Source: Paenibacillus darwinianus (lineage in GTDB: Bacteria; Bacillota; Bacilli; Paenibacillales; Paenibacillaceae). Taken from it: a DNA stretch of 38,513 bases. The number at the start of each line of letters is the position of its first letter. Within the stretch, counting starts at the first letter, position 1. Where the stretch lies: positions 51,371 to 89,883 of the forward strand of contig NZ_KK082149.1 of NCBI RefSeq assembly GCF_000598065.1, written 5' to 3'. A model generated the notes under the pieces. The model saw only the letters and a program-made list of their open reading frames with translations. It was not told where the DNA came from and searched no databases. Shown piece by piece: positions 30,538-38,513 of this stretch. Made by a program: the position numbers and the translations under genes.

Positions 30538-33500
30538 ATGCAACGCGTGGATGTCAAGGAACGGGCAAGAGCCCGCGAGCTGCGTATTTTGAACAAATGG
30601 AATGAGGAGGACACGTTCAAGAAGTCGATTGAGAACCGGAAGGGCAAGCCGAACTTCGTCTTCTACGAAGGGCCGCCTACGGCCAACGGAGCGCCGCATA
30701 TCGGTCACATGCTCGGCCGCGTCATCAAGGATTTTGTCTCCCGCTACAAAACGATGGCCGGTTACCGGGTGGTGCGCAAGGCCGGCTGGGATACCCATGG
30801 TCTCCCGGTCGAGCTCGGCGTCGAGAAGCAGCTCGGCATCTCGGGCAAGCAGGAAATTGAAAATTACGGCGTCGAGGCGTTCGTCCAAAAATGCAAGGCC
30901 AGCGTGTTCGAGTACGAACGGCAATGGCGGGAGCTGACGGAAGCGATCGCTTATTGGACTGACATGGACGATCCGTACATTACGCTGAATAACGGCTATA
31001 TCGAGAGCGTCTGGCATATCCTGTCGACGATTCATCAGAAAGGGATGCTTTACCGCGGCCACCGCGTCAGCCCGTATTGCCCGGCCTGCCAGACGACACT
31101 GAGCTCGCATGAGGTGGCGCAAGGTTATGAGGATGTGAAGGACCTCAGCGCAACGGTCAAGTTCAAGCTGGCGACTGGCGAGTCGATTCTCGCGTGGACG
31201 ACGACGCCGTGGACGCTCCCCGCCAACGTGGCGCTGGCAGTGAACCCGAAGCTGACTTACGCCCGCGTGTCCCAGGCCGGCGAAACGTACATGGTGGCGG
31301 AAGCACTGGTCGACAGCGTGTTCAAGGGTGAATTCGAAGTCGTCTCCAAGCTGCAGGGCTCCGAGCTGGTCGGGCTGTCCTACGAGCCGCCGTTCCGTTA
31401 TGTGCAGGTGGCAAAAGGCCATGTCGTGCTCGGCGACGATTTCGTCAGCGATACGAGCGGTACGGGTATCGTGCATATGGCGCCTGCACACGGCGAGGAC
31501 GACTACCGTGTCACCCGGCAGCACGGCATCGATTTTGTCAGCGTGGTCAACAACGCCGGACGCTTTACTGATGAAGTGACGGAGCTGGCAGGCCGTTTCG
31601 TCAAGGATTGCGATGTCGACATCGTGAAAATGCTGAGCGAGCGCGGTCTGCTGTTCTCCAAGGAACGGTATGAGCACAGCTATCCGTTCTGCTGGCGCTG
31701 CAAAACGCCGCTGCTCTACTACGCGACGGAAAGCTGGTTCATCAAGACGACGGCCGTCAAGGATCAATTGATCGCGAACAATGCGACCGTAGACTGGTAT
31801 CCCGGACATATCCGCGAGGGTCGCTTCGGCAAATTTCTTGAGGATCTGGTCGATTGGAACATCAGCCGCAACCGCTATTGGGGAACGCCGCTTAACGTAT
31901 GGGTGTGCGGCGATTGCAAGGGCGAGTACGCCCCCGGAAGCCACGCGGACCTGCGCGCCCGCTCGGTCGAGCCGATTCCGGAGGACCTCGAGCTGCATAA
32001 GCCTTATGTCGACGAGGTGCATCTGAATTGCCCGCATTGCGAGGGCGGGGTGATGACGCGCACGTCTGAGGTGATCGACGTCTGGTTCGACAGTGGCTCG
32101 ATGCCGTTCGCGCAGCAGCATTATCCGTTCGAGAACGAGAAGCGCTTCGAGGAACAGTATCCGGCGGACTTCATCTGTGAAGGCATCGACCAGACGCGCG
32201 GATGGTTTTTCAGTCTGCTGGCCGTGTCGACGCTCTACAACGGCAAGGCGCCGTACAAAACGGTCATTTCAACCGGCCACATCCTTGACGAGAACGGGCA
32301 AAAAATGTCCAAGTCGAAGGGAAACGTCATCGATCCTTGGGAAATTATCAACGAATACGGCACCGACGCGTTCCGCTGGGCGCTGCTGTCGGACAGCGCG
32401 CCTTGGAACAGCAAGCGGTTCTCCCGCGGCATCGTCGGCGAGGCCAAATCGAAGGTGATCGACACGATCGTCAATACGCACGCGTTCTTTGCGCTGTATG
32501 CGACCATTGACGGATACAAGCCGGGAAAAAGCGCAGAGCTGCCCGCCTCGTTGGCCGCGCGGTTAAACAGCGGCCAAGCGAACAAGCTGGACCGCTGGAT
32601 CGTCTCCCGCCTGAACACGTTGGCCGGGCAGGTATCCACCGGGCTTGAAGCGAACGATTTCCTGAATCCGGCGAGAGCGATCGAATCGTTCGTCGACGAG
32701 CTCAGCAATTGGTACATCCGCCGTTCCCGCGACAGGTTCTGGGGCGAAGGACTGACGGAGGACAAAACGAATGCGTACGAGACGCTACAGTTCGTGCTGC
32801 TGACGCTGGCCAAGCTGATCGCGCCGTATGCGCCTTTGCTGGCGGAAGACGTATACGGCAACCTCGGCGGAGAAGACAGCGTGCATCTGGCCGACTATCC
32901 GAAGCCGGTTGACGGATTGTCCGATCCGGCGCTGGAGCAGGATATGGAAGCGACTAGGCAAATCGTCGAGCTCGCCCGTAACGTGCGTAATGAATCAGGC
33001 ATCAAGACACGCCAGCCGCTATCCGCGCTGATTGTGTCGCTCGACCGTGAATTCGATCTGGCCGGCTATGAGGACATTATCAAGGATGAAATCAATGTCA
33101 AGTCGATCGTGGTTGAGAACAGCGACAGCGGCTTTGTGGATTTCACAATGAAGCTGAACCTGAAGGTGGCGGGCAAAAAATTCGGCAAGCATGTCGGCCC
33201 GATCCAGGCATATCTGAAGGCGCTCGGACCGGACGAAGCGAGAGCGGCCGTTCAATCCGGAGGACTGTCCTTCGCCACGGCCGGTGGCGAGACAGTGGAC
33301 ATTGCGCTTGACGAGCTGCTCGTCGAGAAGCAGGCGAAGCCCGGTTATGCCTCGGCTTCCGGGAACGGGGTGAACGTGGCGCTGAATACGGACATTACGC
33401 CTGAGCTTGAGCAAGAGGGCTGGGTGCGGGAGGTGATCCGGGCCGTTCAGGATCTTCGCAAAAAGCTCGATTTGCCGATCGAAAAGCGGATCGTGCTGAC

Positions 33501-33657
33501 GCTCGATGTCGATGACGAGCTGCGCGCGGCGCTTGCGGCTTTCGAGAGCGTTCTGTTTGAGAACGTGCTGCTTACGAGCGTCGATTACAAGAGCGAAGAA
33601 GGAATGGAGTCGGTGCAGCTTGGCGACAAGCGGGTCGGAATCCGGATCGGCGGATAA
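30538..33657 (+). CDS. ileS: Isoleucyl-tRNA synthetase, long eukaryote-like (type 2) form
   Basis: A 1039-residue class Ia synthetase that charges tRNA-Ile and edits mischarged valine. The catalytic HIGH motif is H54-I-G-H57 in FYEGPPTANGAPHIGHMLGR, and K589-M-S-K-S593 closes the active site. The CP1 editing domain (about 190-400) contains AWTTTPWTLPANVAL. The forms FYEGPPTANG and GWDTHGLPVELGVEKQLGI, the length, and a C-terminus without cysteines (no terminal zinc finger) point to the IleS2 type. This differs from the roughly 920-residue type 1 enzyme of Bacillus subtilis. IleS2 enzymes are generally far less sensitive to mupirocin. ATG 30538 follows AGAAGGAG at 30521-30528. Confidence 0.96.
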   Translation: MQRVDVKERARARELRILNKWNEEDTFKKSIENRKGKPNFVFYEGPPTANGAPHIGHMLGRVIKDFVSRYKTMAGYRVVRKAGWDTHGLPVELGVEKQLGISGKQEIENYGVEAFVQKCKASVFEYERQWRELTEAIAYWTDMDDPYITLNNGYIESVWHILSTIHQKGMLYRGHRVSPYCPACQTTLSSHEVAQGYEDVKDLSATVKFKLATGESILAWTTTPWTLPANVALAVNPKLTYARVSQAGETYMVAEALVDSVFKGEFEVVSKLQGSELVGLSYEPPFRYVQVAKGHVVLGDDFVSDTSGTGIVHMAPAHGEDDYRVTRQHGIDFVSVVNNAGRFTDEVTELAGRFVKDCDVDIVKMLSERGLLFSKERYEHSYPFCWRCKTPLLYYATESWFIKTTAVKDQLIANNATVDWYPGHIREGRFGKFLEDLVDWNISRNRYWGTPLNVWVCGDCKGEYAPGSHADLRARSVEPIPEDLELHKPYVDEVHLNCPHCEGGVMTRTSEVIDVWFDSGSMPFAQQHYPFENEKRFEEQYPADFICEGIDQTRGWFFSLLAVSTLYNGKAPYKTVISTGHILDENGQKMSKSKGNVIDPWEIINEYGTDAFRWALLSDSAPWNSKRFSRGIVGEAKSKVIDTIVNTHAFFALYATIDGYKPGKSAELPASLAARLNSGQANKLDRWIVSRLNTLAGQVSTGLEANDFLNPARAIESFVDELSNWYIRRSRDRFWGEGLTEDKTNAYETLQFVLLTLAKLIAPYAPLLAEDVYGNLGGEDSVHLADYPKPVDGLSDPALEQDMEATRQIVELARNVRNESGIKTRQPLSALIVSLDREFDLAGYEDIIKDEINVKSIVVENSDSGFVDFTMKLNLKVAGKKFGKHVGPIQAYLKALGPDEARAAVQSGGLSFATAGGETVDIALDELLVEKQAKPGYASASGNGVNVALNTDITPELEQEGWVREVIRAVQDLRKKLDLPIEKRIVLTLDVDDELRAALAAFESVLFENVLLTSVDYKSEEGMESVQLGDKRVGIRIGG

Positions 33658-33680
33658 GGGCATAATGGAATAACAGGCAA

Positions 33681-33748
33681 AAAAACGAGCTCCCGGTACG
33701 GGCATGGCTGCTTGCACAGCGCAAGCGCGACGCCCGGGGCTCGTTTTT
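33681..33748 (+). terminator. Long bidirectional terminator after ileS
   Basis: AAAAACGAGC (33681-33690) pairs with GCTCGTTTTT (33739-33748), extended by three pairs. Inside, GGGC (33700-33703) pairs with GCCC (33732-33735), and GCTTGC (33710-33715) with GCAAGC (33721-33726). The A-run on one side and T-run on the other mean it could act on both strands. Confidence 0.8.
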
Positions 33749-33781
33749 CGCGTACATATGGCGGAACTGGAGGAGACGACC

Positions 33782-34108
33782 GTGGCTGAACAGCTTGAAA
33801 ATCCGAATGCGACGCGTCAGGCTCTGGATGCCGTGAACAAGCGGCTGGAGTCGATTTCCAACGATATGGAGCGGGCGAAAATCGCCGAATACGTCGATTT
33901 GCTCAACCGTCCCTTGTCGCTGATGTGGCGCAACCTGCTCGGAGGCACCGCGCGCGGTGTGGGCATCGCGATCGGCTTCACCATTTTTGCGGCGTTGATC
34001 GTGTATCTGTTGCAAATGCTGGGCAAGCTGAATCTGCCGATCATCGGCGATTTCATCGCGGATATCGTGCGCATCGTCCAACATCAGCTGGAGGGCCGGG
34101 CTTACTGA
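33782..34108 (+). CDS. Small DUF5665-like membrane protein
   Basis: A 108-residue protein that I match by eye to DUF5665; function is unknown. The first half is helical and charged (NKRLESISNDMERAKIAEYVDLLNRP). One or two hydrophobic segments follow: LLGGTARGVGIAIGFTIFAALIVYLLQML (about 48-76) and LPIIGDFIADIVRIV (about 82-96), the latter perhaps amphipathic. The frame is open from 33704, but that part lies in the ileS terminator. GTG 33782 has GGAGGAG at 33769-33775, while ATG 33758 lacks a ribosome site. Its last seven bases overlap the end of the convergent gene on the other strand. Confidence 0.72.
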   Translation: MAEQLENPNATRQALDAVNKRLESISNDMERAKIAEYVDLLNRPLSLMWRNLLGGTARGVGIAIGFTIFAALIVYLLQMLGKLNLPIIGDFIADIVRIVQHQLEGRAY

Positions 34109-34860
34109 GAAGGATTGGGGCTTTGGCCTGCGCTGTCATCCGCTTCCTGGTCGACTTCCGTCCATTCCAGCTCGCGGTCGCCCTCGCGGCTTGCCAAATA
34201 TTCGCGATATTGGCTGTTGCGGATGACCGCTACGTGGCGCCCGGTAATGTCGGTGGCGAGGAAGCTCTCGATCGGCTCGACGAACCCTTCGTGCTCGCCG
34301 GCTTCGATTGTGGATTCCTCGTAATCGGCCGACGGGTTTTCGGACAATGCGGGTGAGTTCGAGTTGCCGTAGCTTTGCACGATTTGCCAGGCGTCCTCGC
34401 CGTCAAAGCCGTTATAGGAATCTTGCTCGTCCATGCTGGTGCGGCCGAATGGGGGATTAAGCAGCTCTTCCTCGACGGGACGGTCGAACGGCTTCATCTG
34501 GCGCGGGGAATGCTGGACGCAATACAGCGTATCCGGCAAAGCCTGCAGTCGCTCGAGCGGAATACTATGGCCGCAGGTGCGGCAAAGCCCGTAGGTGCCT
34601 TGATCCATCGCCTCAAGCGCCTCGCCGATGCGGCGCAGATGCCATTCGTCCCGCTCGAGCAGCGAGAGGTCCTTGCCCTTCTCAAACGTTTCAGTGCCGA
34701 GATCGCCGGGATGGTTGTCGTTGGTGGACAGCTCGTTGGTGTACCAACGCTGCGACTCCGCCATGCCGTAATGATCGTTCGCGCGCAATCTGTTCTCAAG
34801 CAGCTCCCGATCCTCGATCAGGCGGGCTCGAAGGGCGGTCAGCTCGGTCAGCTCAAACAT
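34102..34860 (-). CDS. yteA: TraR/DksA-type zinc-finger protein, YteA/YlyA-like
   Basis: A 252-residue protein on the minus strand, the only clear minus-strand gene here. An N-terminal coiled-coil region (residues 1-88, with NDNHPGDLGTETFEKGKD and LSLLERDEWHLRRIGEALEAMDQGTYG) leads into a DksA-like zinc finger C93-x2-C96-x17-C114-x2-H117. A long acidic tail follows. DksA-like proteins act on RNA polymerase through its secondary channel. In Bacillus subtilis a related gene, ylyA, lies between ileS and lspA; length and tail here are closer to YteA. ATG (complement of 34858-34860) has AAGGAGG on the minus strand at 34868-34874. It converges on, and overlaps, the preceding small gene. Confidence 0.85.
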   Translation of the reverse strand: MFELTELTALRARLIEDRELLENRLRANDHYGMAESQRWYTNELSTNDNHPGDLGTETFEKGKDLSLLERDEWHLRRIGEALEAMDQGTYGLCRTCGHSIPLERLQALPDTLYCVQHSPRQMKPFDRPVEEELLNPPFGRTSMDEQDSYNGFDGEDAWQIVQSYGNSNSPALSENPSADYEESTIEAGEHEGFVEPIESFLATDITGRHVAVIRNSQYREYLASREGDRELEWTEVDQEADDSAGQSPNPSQ

Positions 34861-34985
34861 ATGATGGCCTCCTTGTCCTGTTTCGTCGAGTATTAGCTTT
34901 CGCTATCGTGCGATTTTTTAGAAGGCGGCGCGGCGGACTATGATTGGCGTAAATGGAAACGAGTATAGTCGACGGTCCACGATTA

Positions 34986-34994
34986 TGCTACAAT
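34986..34994 (+). promoter_or_regulatory. Extended -10 promoter for lspA
   Basis: TGCTACAAT (34986-34994) is an extended -10 element (TGn plus TACAAT). No good -35 is present 17 bases upstream (TAGTCG), as is common for extended -10 promoters. It lies in the divergent gap between the minus-strand gene and lspA, 64 bases before the lspA start. Confidence 0.6.
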
Positions 34995-35058
34995 ATTTTG
35001 GTACATGCCTATGCCGGCAGCTGTTGCCAAAGACGCACAAGAAGTGAGGGGAACCTGT

Positions 35059-35598
35059 TTGAAAGCCTATTATTACTGGATTGCCGGACTCGTATTCGCC
35101 ATCGATCAACTCGCCAAATGGATCGTGTCCACCCAGATGGAGCTGTATCAGCAAATTCCGATTGTCGGCAACTTTTTTCTGCTTACTTCGATCCGCAATC
35201 CCGGAGCCGCTTTCGGCATTTTGAAGGGGCAAAGCTTGTTTTTTATTATCATAACGATTGCCGTGGTATCGGGACTTATCTGGTACATTGAACGGAACAA
35301 GCGGAGCGGCAAAACGCTGCTGCTCGCTGCTCTGGGCCTGGTGCTCGGAGGTGCGCTCGGCAATTTTGTAGACCGGGCGGCGTTCGGCGAGGTAGTCGAT
35401 TTCCTGCAGTTCAATTTTGGTTCTTACACGTTTCCGATCTTTAATTTCGCGGATACGGGTATTGTAATCGGTGTGGGCCTCATCATGCTGGACTCCCTGT
35501 TCGACATGAAGCGCGACAATGCCAAAACAGCCAAGGATGGAGAACATACGAATCATGACAGTCAACCGATTGCCGGAACCGATGAATCCGCACGCTGA
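35059..35598 (+). CDS. lspA: LspA, lipoprotein signal peptidase (signal peptidase II)
   Basis: A 179-residue membrane aspartyl protease that removes signal peptides from prolipoproteins after lipid attachment. Four transmembrane segments are visible (about 5-22, 55-75, 83-100 and 130-150). The catalytic aspartates are D105 in LGNFVDRAAFGEVVDF and D132 in FNFADTGIVIG; TSIRNPGAAFGI is also characteristic. The C-terminal 25 residues are a hydrophilic tail that overlaps rluD. TTG 35059 follows GAGGGGAA at 35046-35053; in-frame upstream ATGs lack ribosome sites and would put extra residues before the first membrane segment. Gene order lspA-rluD matches Bacillus. Confidence 0.95.
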   Translation: MKAYYYWIAGLVFAIDQLAKWIVSTQMELYQQIPIVGNFFLLTSIRNPGAAFGILKGQSLFFIIITIAVVSGLIWYIERNKRSGKTLLLAALGLVLGGALGNFVDRAAFGEVVDFLQFNFGSYTFPIFNFADTGIVIGVGLIMLDSLFDMKRDNAKTAKDGEHTNHDSQPIAGTDESAR

Positions 35599-36511
35599 AG
35601 AGACGTTCGAGTTGGCGGTCTCCGAAGACTTCGCCGGTGAGCGGATCGATAAGTACGTGGCGGAATCCGTCGAGGACGGCGTCTCCAGAACGCAGGTGCA
35701 GGATTGGATCAAGTCCGGCGCCGTGCTCGTGAACGGACGCTCCGTCAAAGCTAATTACAAACTTGCCGCAGGCGATGTCGTAACGGCGCAGCCGCCCGAG
35801 CCGCAGGAAGCGGCGATCGAGCCCGAGGCGATTCCGCTTGATATCGTGTATGAGGACGAGGACGTGATCGTGCTTAACAAACCACGGGGAATGGTTGTTC
35901 ATCCGGCCTTCGGCCATACGTCGGGCACGGTCGTGAACGCGCTTCTCCACCATTGCCGCGACCTGTCGGGCATCAACGGCGTGCTGCGCCCGGGTATCGT
36001 GCACAGGATCGACAAGGATACGACAGGTTTGCTGATGGCTGCGAAAAATGACCGGGCTCACGCATCGCTGGCTGAGCAGTTGAAGGAACATACCGTCGTT
36101 CGCCGGTACGTCGCGCTTGCCCACGGCAATCTGCCGCATGATCACGGCACGATTGAAGCGCCGATCGGGCGGGATCCGCATGACCGCAAAATGTTTACCG
36201 TCACGGAGCGGGGGGGCAAGCACTCCGTCACGCATTTCTCGGTGCTCGAGCGGCTGGGCGATTATACGCTGCTGGAGCTGAGGCTGGAGACGGGCCGCAC
36301 CCATCAGATCCGTGTGCATATGAAATACATCGGCCATCCGCTTGCCGGCGACCCGGTCTACGGCAGGGCTAAATCGATTCCGCTGAACGGACAAGCGCTG
36401 CATGCCGCCGTCCTCGGCTTTGAGCATCCCAGAACCGGCGAGCGTCTGCTGTTCGAAACGCGGCTGCCGGCCGATCTGGAGGATGTGCTTCATAGGCTTC
36501 GCACCCGCTAG
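35555..36511 (+). CDS. rluD: RluD/YlyB family 23S rRNA pseudouridine synthase
   Basis: A 318-residue RluA-family enzyme that converts uridines of 23S rRNA to pseudouridine. An N-terminal S4 RNA-binding domain (about 25-85: GERIDKYVAESV...SRTQVQDWIKSGAVLVNG) precedes the catalytic domain. That domain has LNKPRGMVVHPA, the catalytic D153 in HRIDKDTTGLL, and LETGRTHQIRVHMKYIGHPLAGDPVYG. The start is uncertain: in-frame ATGs lie at 35519, 35537, 35555 and 35582. I use 35555, which has GGAG at 35539-35542, and which still overlaps the 3' end of lspA by 44 bases. Its stop lies inside a terminator stem. Confidence 0.92.
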   Translation: MTVNRLPEPMNPHAEETFELAVSEDFAGERIDKYVAESVEDGVSRTQVQDWIKSGAVLVNGRSVKANYKLAAGDVVTAQPPEPQEAAIEPEAIPLDIVYEDEDVIVLNKPRGMVVHPAFGHTSGTVVNALLHHCRDLSGINGVLRPGIVHRIDKDTTGLLMAAKNDRAHASLAEQLKEHTVVRRYVALAHGNLPHDHGTIEAPIGRDPHDRKMFTVTERGGKHSVTHFSVLERLGDYTLLELRLETGRTHQIRVHMKYIGHPLAGDPVYGRAKSIPLNGQALHAAVLGFEHPRTGERLLFETRLPADLEDVLHRLRTR

Positions 36512-36525
36512 CGGGTGCGTTTTTC
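36500..36525 (+). terminator. Intrinsic terminator overlapping the rluD stop
   Basis: CGCACCCG (36500-36507) pairs with CGGGTGCG (36512-36519), followed by five T interrupted at 36525. The rluD stop codon TAG forms part of the loop. It ends the lspA-rluD unit. Confidence 0.85.
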
Positions 36526-36610
36526 TTGTGCAGCGAACCGTCTTGCGGAATAATGCAAATTTTTAACTACTTATTGCATTAAGCGCCTGCCGAAAGTGCG
36601 TTATGCTATT

Positions 36611-36649
36611 GACAGCCTGACAGCCTGACAGCCTGACAGCCTGACAGCC
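36611..36649 (+). repeat. Tandem 8-bp repeat upstream of dapL
   Basis: The unit GACAGCCT is repeated four times and followed by a partial copy of seven bases. The first copy completes a TTGACA (36609-36614), and every junction recreates CTGACA, a near -35 element. It lies 74 bases before the dapL start in a gap that holds no gene. Copy number may vary by slippage. Confidence 0.95.
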
Positions 36650-36722
36650 GGATACCATGTATAGCAAGCAATAAGCCATTAGCGATAGAGCGGTACCACA
36701 ATCGGAAAGGTGATGAATTCGA

Positions 36723-37958
36723 ATGACTCAGATCAATCAGAACTTTTTGGAGCTGCAGGGCAGCTATTTGTTTTCGGAAATTGCCAAGCGTCGCACGAAA
36801 TTCATGCACGAAAACCCGGATGCGGACATTATCAGTCTCGGCATCGGCGACGTAACGCGCGGCTTGCCGGACGCGGTGATGACAGCGATGCATGCGGCCG
36901 TCGACGAGCTGGCGCAGCCAAGAACATTCCGTGGCTACGGGCCGGAGCAGGGCTATGATTTTCTGCTGCAGGCGATCGTGGAGCATGATTACAAGGCACG
37001 CGGCATCGACATTGCGACGAACGAGGTGTTCGTAAGCGACGGTTCCAAGTGCGACGTGGGCAATATCCAGGAGATTTTCAGCCAGGATGCGGTGATCGCC
37101 GTTCAAGACCCGGTATATCCGGTATATGTCGATACGAACGTGATGGCAGGACGCTCGGGCAAATTCAACAGCGAGACGAACCAGTACGAGAATATCGTTT
37201 ACCTGCGCTGCGATGCAAGCAACGACTTCAAGCCGTCCTTGCCGGACCGAAAGGTCGACCTGATCTACTTGTGCTACCCGAACAATCCGACCGGCATGAC
37301 GCTCACGAAGGGTGAGCTCAAAGCGTGGGTCGACTATGCGAAGGAGAACGGCTGCATCATTCTGTTCGACTCCGCTTACGAGGCGTTTATTACGGAGGCG
37401 GACGTGCCACGCAGTATTTATGAAATCGAAGGCGCGCATGAGGTGGCGATCGAGTTCCGCAGCTTCTCGAAGACGGCGGGCTTTACCGGCGTGCGCTGCG
37501 CCTATACGGTCGTTCCCCGCGCGCTTAAAGCGAAGGATGCGAGCGGCAACGAAGTGACAGTGGCCGACCTCTGGAACCGCCGCCACACGACGAAATTCAA
37601 CGGCGTTTCCTATGTGACGCAGCGCGGCGCAGCCGCCATTTATTCGCCTGAAGGCAAACGGCAAATCACGGAGCTCGTCGACTACTACATGACGAATGCC
37701 GGCATTATCCGCGACGGCTTGAAATCGCTGGGCCTGCAGGTGTACGGCGGTGTAAATGCGCCTTACATTTGGCTGAAGACGCCGAGCGGCCTTGACTCGT
37801 GGTCGTTTTTCGACAAGCTTCTGGGCGAAGCGAACATCGTCGGCACGCCGGGCGTCGGCTTCGGGCAAGCCGGCCAGGGGTACTTCCGTCTGACGGCATT
37901 CGGCAGCCGGGAAAACACCGAGAAAGCAGTCGAGCGCATCACGAAGCTCAGTCTGTAA
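36723..37958 (+). CDS. dapL: DapL, LL-diaminopimelate aminotransferase
   Basis: A 411-residue PLP-dependent class I aminotransferase that converts tetrahydrodipicolinate directly to LL-diaminopimelate using glutamate, bypassing the succinyl or acetyl routes. Evidence is the N-terminus [97 protein letters not shown], and the PLP lysine K250 in [20 protein letters not shown] becomes meso-DAP, the substrate of MurE upstream in this window, and lysine; dipicolinate for spores branches from the same pathway. ATG 36723 has AAAGGTG at about 36706-36712. In Bacillus subtilis this spot, between ylyB and pyrR, has no dapL. Confidence 0.95.
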   Translation: MTQINQNFLELQGSYLFSEIAKRRTKFMHENPDADIISLGIGDVTRGLPDAVMTAMHAAVDELAQPRTFRGYGPEQGYDFLLQAIVEHDYKARGIDIATNEVFVSDGSKCDVGNIQEIFSQDAVIAVQDPVYPVYVDTNVMAGRSGKFNSETNQYENIVYLRCDASNDFKPSLPDRKVDLIYLCYPNNPTGMTLTKGELKAWVDYAKENGCIILFDSAYEAFITEADVPRSIYEIEGAHEVAIEFRSFSKTAGFTGVRCAYTVVPRALKAKDASGNEVTVADLWNRRHTTKFNGVSYVTQRGAAAIYSPEGKRQITELVDYYMTNAGIIRDGLKSLGLQVYGGVNAPYIWLKTPSGLDSWSFFDKLLGEANIVGTPGVGFGQAGQGYFRLTAFGSRENTEKAVERITKLSL

Positions 37959-37988
37959 AAAGGGCGCGCATCTGTCGTCCGGCTGCTC

Positions 37989-38017
37989 TTGACTTCACCG
38001 GCCTTACGTGGGATAAT
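37989..38017 (+). promoter_or_regulatory. Sigma-A promoter of the pyr operon
   Basis: TTGACT (37989-37994), a 17-base spacer and GATAAT (38012-38017), each one base from consensus. It sits about 50 bases before the PyrR-binding hairpin, as expected for a pyr leader. Confidence 0.85.
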
Positions 38018-38064
38018 TCTTCTAATGAAGCGCCGATTGCTGTCGGTCGGTGTATGATCCCAGT

Positions 38065-38513
<449 letters not shown>

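Noticed and set aside
30496-32121. 541-codon minus-strand frame opposite ileS
   Set aside because: Antisense shadow of ileS; no domain seen.
36609-36637. TTGACA at 36609 as a normal dapL promoter
   Set aside because: No -10 is found 16-18 bases downstream; that position is inside the 8-bp repeat. It is kept only as part of the repeat finding.
36611-36649. CRISPR-like array
   Set aside because: Unit is 8 bases with no spacers and no cas genes nearby; it is a simple tandem repeat.

Overview
The window carries the division and cell-wall (dcw) cluster of an endospore-forming Bacillota. Family content and synteny fit a Paenibacillaceae member (Paenibacillus or Cohnella-like). The evidence is spoVD, spoVE, spoIIGA, sigE and sigG inside the cluster, the Bacillus-type ylmC-ylmD-ylmE-sepF-ylmG-ylmH-divIVA-ileS run, a bacillithiol gene, a meso-DAP-type MurE, DapL, many TTG and GTG starts with strong AGGAGG-type ribosome sites, and fairly GC-rich DNA. 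The genus is inferred.

Layout. Bases 1-2716 hold the 3' end of bshC, an S-adenosylhomocysteinase-family gene (ahcY) and a DUF3243 gene (ymfJ-like), with intrinsic terminators after ahcY and ymfJ. Bases 2739-22787 are the dcw cluster proper: mraZ with a 10-bp periodic operator, rsmH, ftsL, pbpB, spoVD, murE, murF, mraY, murD, spoVE/ftsW, murG, murB, murA, divIB, ftsA and ftsZ. These make lipid II from UDP-GlcNAc (MurA to MurG), polymerise and cross-link it (SpoVE, PBP2B, SpoVD) and build the Z-ring (FtsA, FtsZ, FtsL, DivIB). The run is punctuated by hairpins, including a convincing terminator between murA and divIB, and by candidate sporulation promoters.

Bases 22788-25858 are the spoIIGA-sigE-sigG module: protease, pro-sigma-E, then sigma-G behind two terminators. 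Bases 25862-30039 hold ylmC to divIVA, mostly overlapping or tightly spaced. Bases 30052-33748 are a T-box-controlled ileS encoding a long, eukaryote-like (type 2) isoleucyl-tRNA synthetase. Then follow a small DUF5665-like membrane protein gene, a DksA/YteA-like gene on the minus strand (the only clear minus-strand gene), lspA and rluD. A dapL gene, preceded by an 8-bp tandem repeat, lies between rluD and the PyrR-attenuated pyrR, which runs off the window.

No tRNA, rRNA, CRISPR, transposon or phage gene was recognised, and I see no clear multi-gene undescribed system. The best leads are single signals. The ahcY product has HxExK (residues 55-59) instead of the usual HxTx(Q/E) substrate motif, which points to S-inosylhomocysteine rather than S-adenosylhomocysteine. 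spoIIGA lacks a normally spaced standard start codon and has an ATC at ideal spacing. A terminator splits murA from divIB with no room for a new promoter. There is a sigma-E-like promoter before murB, and an octanucleotide repeat begins inside a TTGACA upstream of dapL.
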